DNA from: Tsuneonella mangrovi | GTDB taxonomy: Bacteria; Pseudomonadota; Alphaproteobacteria; Sphingomonadales; Sphingomonadaceae | Reading direction: 5' to 3' | NCBI RefSeq assembly: GCF_002269345.1 | Contig: NZ_CP022889.1 | Coordinates: 2,460,501 to 2,524,500, forward strand | DNA: 64,000 nucleotides | Shown here: positions 62,760 to 64,000 of the stretch, in pieces | Layout of the letters: each line of letters begins with the position of its first letter | Numbering within the stretch: position 1 is the stretch's first letter | The notes under the pieces: model-generated | Seen by the model: only the letters and a program-made list of their open reading frames with translations | The model's database searches: none | Told to the model about the DNA's origin: nothing | Program-made: the position numbers and the translations under genes

Positions 62760-63551
62760 ATGAAGCGCACCCATTTGCCCTTGAACGCCTTGCGCGTATT
62801 CGATGCCGCTGCGCGTCACCTTTCGTTTACCCGTGCGGCGGACGAATTGGCGGTGACCCCGGCTGCCGTCGGTCAACAGATTCGTGCGCTCGAAGACCAT
62901 CTCGGCACGGTTCTATTCCGCCGGACGAGCAAGGGCCTGGAGCTAACGGACGAGGGCGGTGCAGGGCTTGATGCCCTGCGCGAAGGGTTCCTCAAATTCG
63001 AGGAATCGGTCCAGGCGATGCAGGCGGGGCAAGCGAGCGATCGGTTCACGATTGCCTGTCCGCGCGAATTCTATGCGACGTGGCTCGCTCCGCGCCTGGC
63101 TTCGTATCGAGCGCAGAACGAAGGCGTTCGCTTCCAGCTGATCGCGGACGAAAACGCCGATTTCACCGAGACCAACCTCGATTTCGCGATCCGGCTGGTC
63201 GACGGGCCGGGCGATCTCGAAGGGATCGAACTGGCACCGGCGCGGCGCGTGATCGTAGCTGCTCCCGGCGCGCCCGACGAATGGATCGACTGGCCCGGCG
63301 CGCCGCTTCCCGATGGGGCAGATGCCAAGGTGCAGGCGGGCAATGCCGGCCAGGCGCTGTCGAGCGCGACTGCGGGGCTGGGCAAGGCGATGCTGCCATT
63401 CCTGCTGGTCGAGGAGGCGATTGAAGCGGGTCGATTGGAAGTACTCGAAGGCCCGGACCAGGGGCGACGTGCCTACTGGCTGGTCGCACCGACGCCGCAG
63501 TGGCGGCAGAAGAAGGTCAAGGCGCTGATCGCGTTCCTCAGCGGGGAGTAG
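62760..63551 (+). CDS. LysR-type regulator, GcvA-like short form
   Basis: 263 residues. The HTH is clear (LPLNALRVFDAAARHLSFTR, ADELAVTPAAVGQQIRALE), followed by a ligand-binding domain shorter than usual. GcvA-type LysR proteins share this opening. ATG 62760 is the natural start; it has a weak Shine-Dalgarno. LysR regulators often control a neighbouring divergent gene, here possibly ppk1, but that is only a possibility. Confidence 0.87.
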   Translation: MKRTHLPLNALRVFDAAARHLSFTRAADELAVTPAAVGQQIRALEDHLGTVLFRRTSKGLELTDEGGAGLDALREGFLKFEESVQAMQAGQASDRFTIACPREFYATWLAPRLASYRAQNEGVRFQLIADENADFTETNLDFAIRLVDGPGDLEGIELAPARRVIVAAPGAPDEWIDWPGAPLPDGADAKVQAGNAGQALSSATAGLGKAMLPFLLVEEAIEAGRLEVLEGPDQGRRAYWLVAPTPQWRQKKVKALIAFLSGE

Positions 63552-63560
63552 CTTCAGGGC

Positions 63561-64000
63561 CTATTCGGCGGCCATCAGTTCGGCTTGCCCGAGATCGACG
63601 CTGACCAGGCGGCTGATACCCTTCTCGACCATCGTTACTCCGAACAACCGGTGCATCCGGCTCATCGTCACTGCGTTATGTGTCACGATCAGGTAGCGGG
63701 TCTGGGTCTCGGCAACCATCGAATCGAGCAGGTCGCAGAAGCGATCGATGTTGGCATCGTCGAGCGGCGCGTCGACTTCGTCGAGCACGCAGATCGGCGC
63801 GGGGTTGGTCAGGAACAGCGCGAAGATCAGCGCAGTTGCCGTCAGGGCCTGTTCGCCGCCCGAGAGCAAAGTGAGCGATTGCAGGCGCTTGCCAGGCGGT
63901 TGTGCGAAGATTTCGAGGCCGGCTTCGAGTGGATCGTCGCTGTCGATCAGCGCGAGGTGGGCTTCGCCGCCTTCGAACAGGCGGGTGAACAGGCGGCGGA
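63561..64000 (-). CDS. smc: Chromosome segregation protein SMC, C-terminal part (cut by window edge)
   Basis: The minus strand is open from the window edge to a stop at 63561. The last 146 residues include the ABC signature [20 protein letters not shown], Walker [14 protein letters not shown] and the H-loop region [15 protein letters not shown]. This is the C-terminal ATPase half of bacterial SMC, the condensin core. The rest of the gene lies outside. Converges with the LysR gene, nine bases apart. Confidence 0.93.
   Translation of the reverse strand, partial: RRLFTRLFEGGEAHLALIDSDDPLEAGLEIFAQPPGKRLQSLTLLSGGEQALTATALIFALFLTNPAPICVLDEVDAPLDDANIDRFCDLLDSMVAETQTRYLIVTHNAVTMSRMHRLFGVTMVEKGISRLVSVDLGQAELMAAE

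Noticed and set aside
1-64000. CRISPR array
   Set aside because: No series of regularly spaced repeats with unique spacers was seen on reading the window, and no cas-like protein was recognised.

Overview
The window is a high-GC bacterial chromosome segment that reads as an alphaproteobacterium of the order Sphingomonadales, most likely Erythrobacteraceae. This placement is inferred from gene content: a ChpT phosphotransferase of the CtrA pathway, a TorF-type porin, a DUF3297 protein, the clpP-clpX arrangement, a trigger factor with a lysine/alanine tail, and an rpoH of alphaproteobacterial type. No species name can be given from sequence alone. About 57 protein genes, two intact tRNAs and RNase P RNA are supported. 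The window cuts serS at the left edge and smc at the right edge.

Left part (1-8910): after the serS 5' end comes a compact chemosensory operon, cheA-cheW-cheY-cheB-cheR, that runs on into a GGDEF/EAL protein and a methyl-accepting chemotaxis protein. Several junctions overlap by a few bases, and the block ends at a strong terminator. No flagellar or pilus gene is visible, so the output of the pathway is unknown; the joined GGDEF/EAL gene suggests a link to cyclic-di-GMP.

8912-19305 is an integrated genomic island at the 3' end of a tRNA-Val(CAC) gene. It is bounded by identical 54-bp direct repeats (the tRNA 3' part), with a second 22-bp direct repeat just inside each end. It carries a tyrosine integrase, an unknown protein, a small excisionase-like HTH protein, a second recombinase preceded by an HTH/zinc-ribbon protein, an unknown acidic protein with a GHNGPP motif, and a restriction-like module. 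That module is an N-terminal-HTH PD-(D/E)XK nuclease followed by a 1239-residue fused nuclease/adenine methyltransferase (type IIG-like). It is the best candidate for an under-described defence system here.

19256-38450: tRNA-Val, sppA, pyrB with a dihydroorotase-like partner lacking the metal ligands, a three-gene ParA / ribbon-helix-helix-like / SPOR-lipoprotein operon with a divergent Sel1-SPOR gene, a DUF418 membrane protein, der, two paralogous CHAP-domain proteins on either side of tRNA-Leu and tig, an amidase, a 272-bp MITE-like element, and a TonB-dependent receptor.

38670-64000: clpP, clpX, a methyltransferase, a CDF metal exporter, mtgA, a DUF4242 protein, an MFS transporter that appears to start at CTG, rpoH, rluD, a JAMM peptidase, purU, chpT with a cell-wall amidase, an AhpD-like protein, rnpB, a PPP-family phosphatase, a TorF porin, a glyoxalase, nhaD, a PMT-type glycosyltransferase, two tandem paralogous mini-membrane proteins, metZ, apaG, the ppk1-ppx polyphosphate operon, a LysR regulator and the end of smc. 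Most of this is core housekeeping: protein quality control (tig, clpPX, rpoH), envelope upkeep (mtgA, amidase, sppA), cell-cycle and segregation (chpT, parA, smc), and nucleotide and sulfur amino-acid synthesis.
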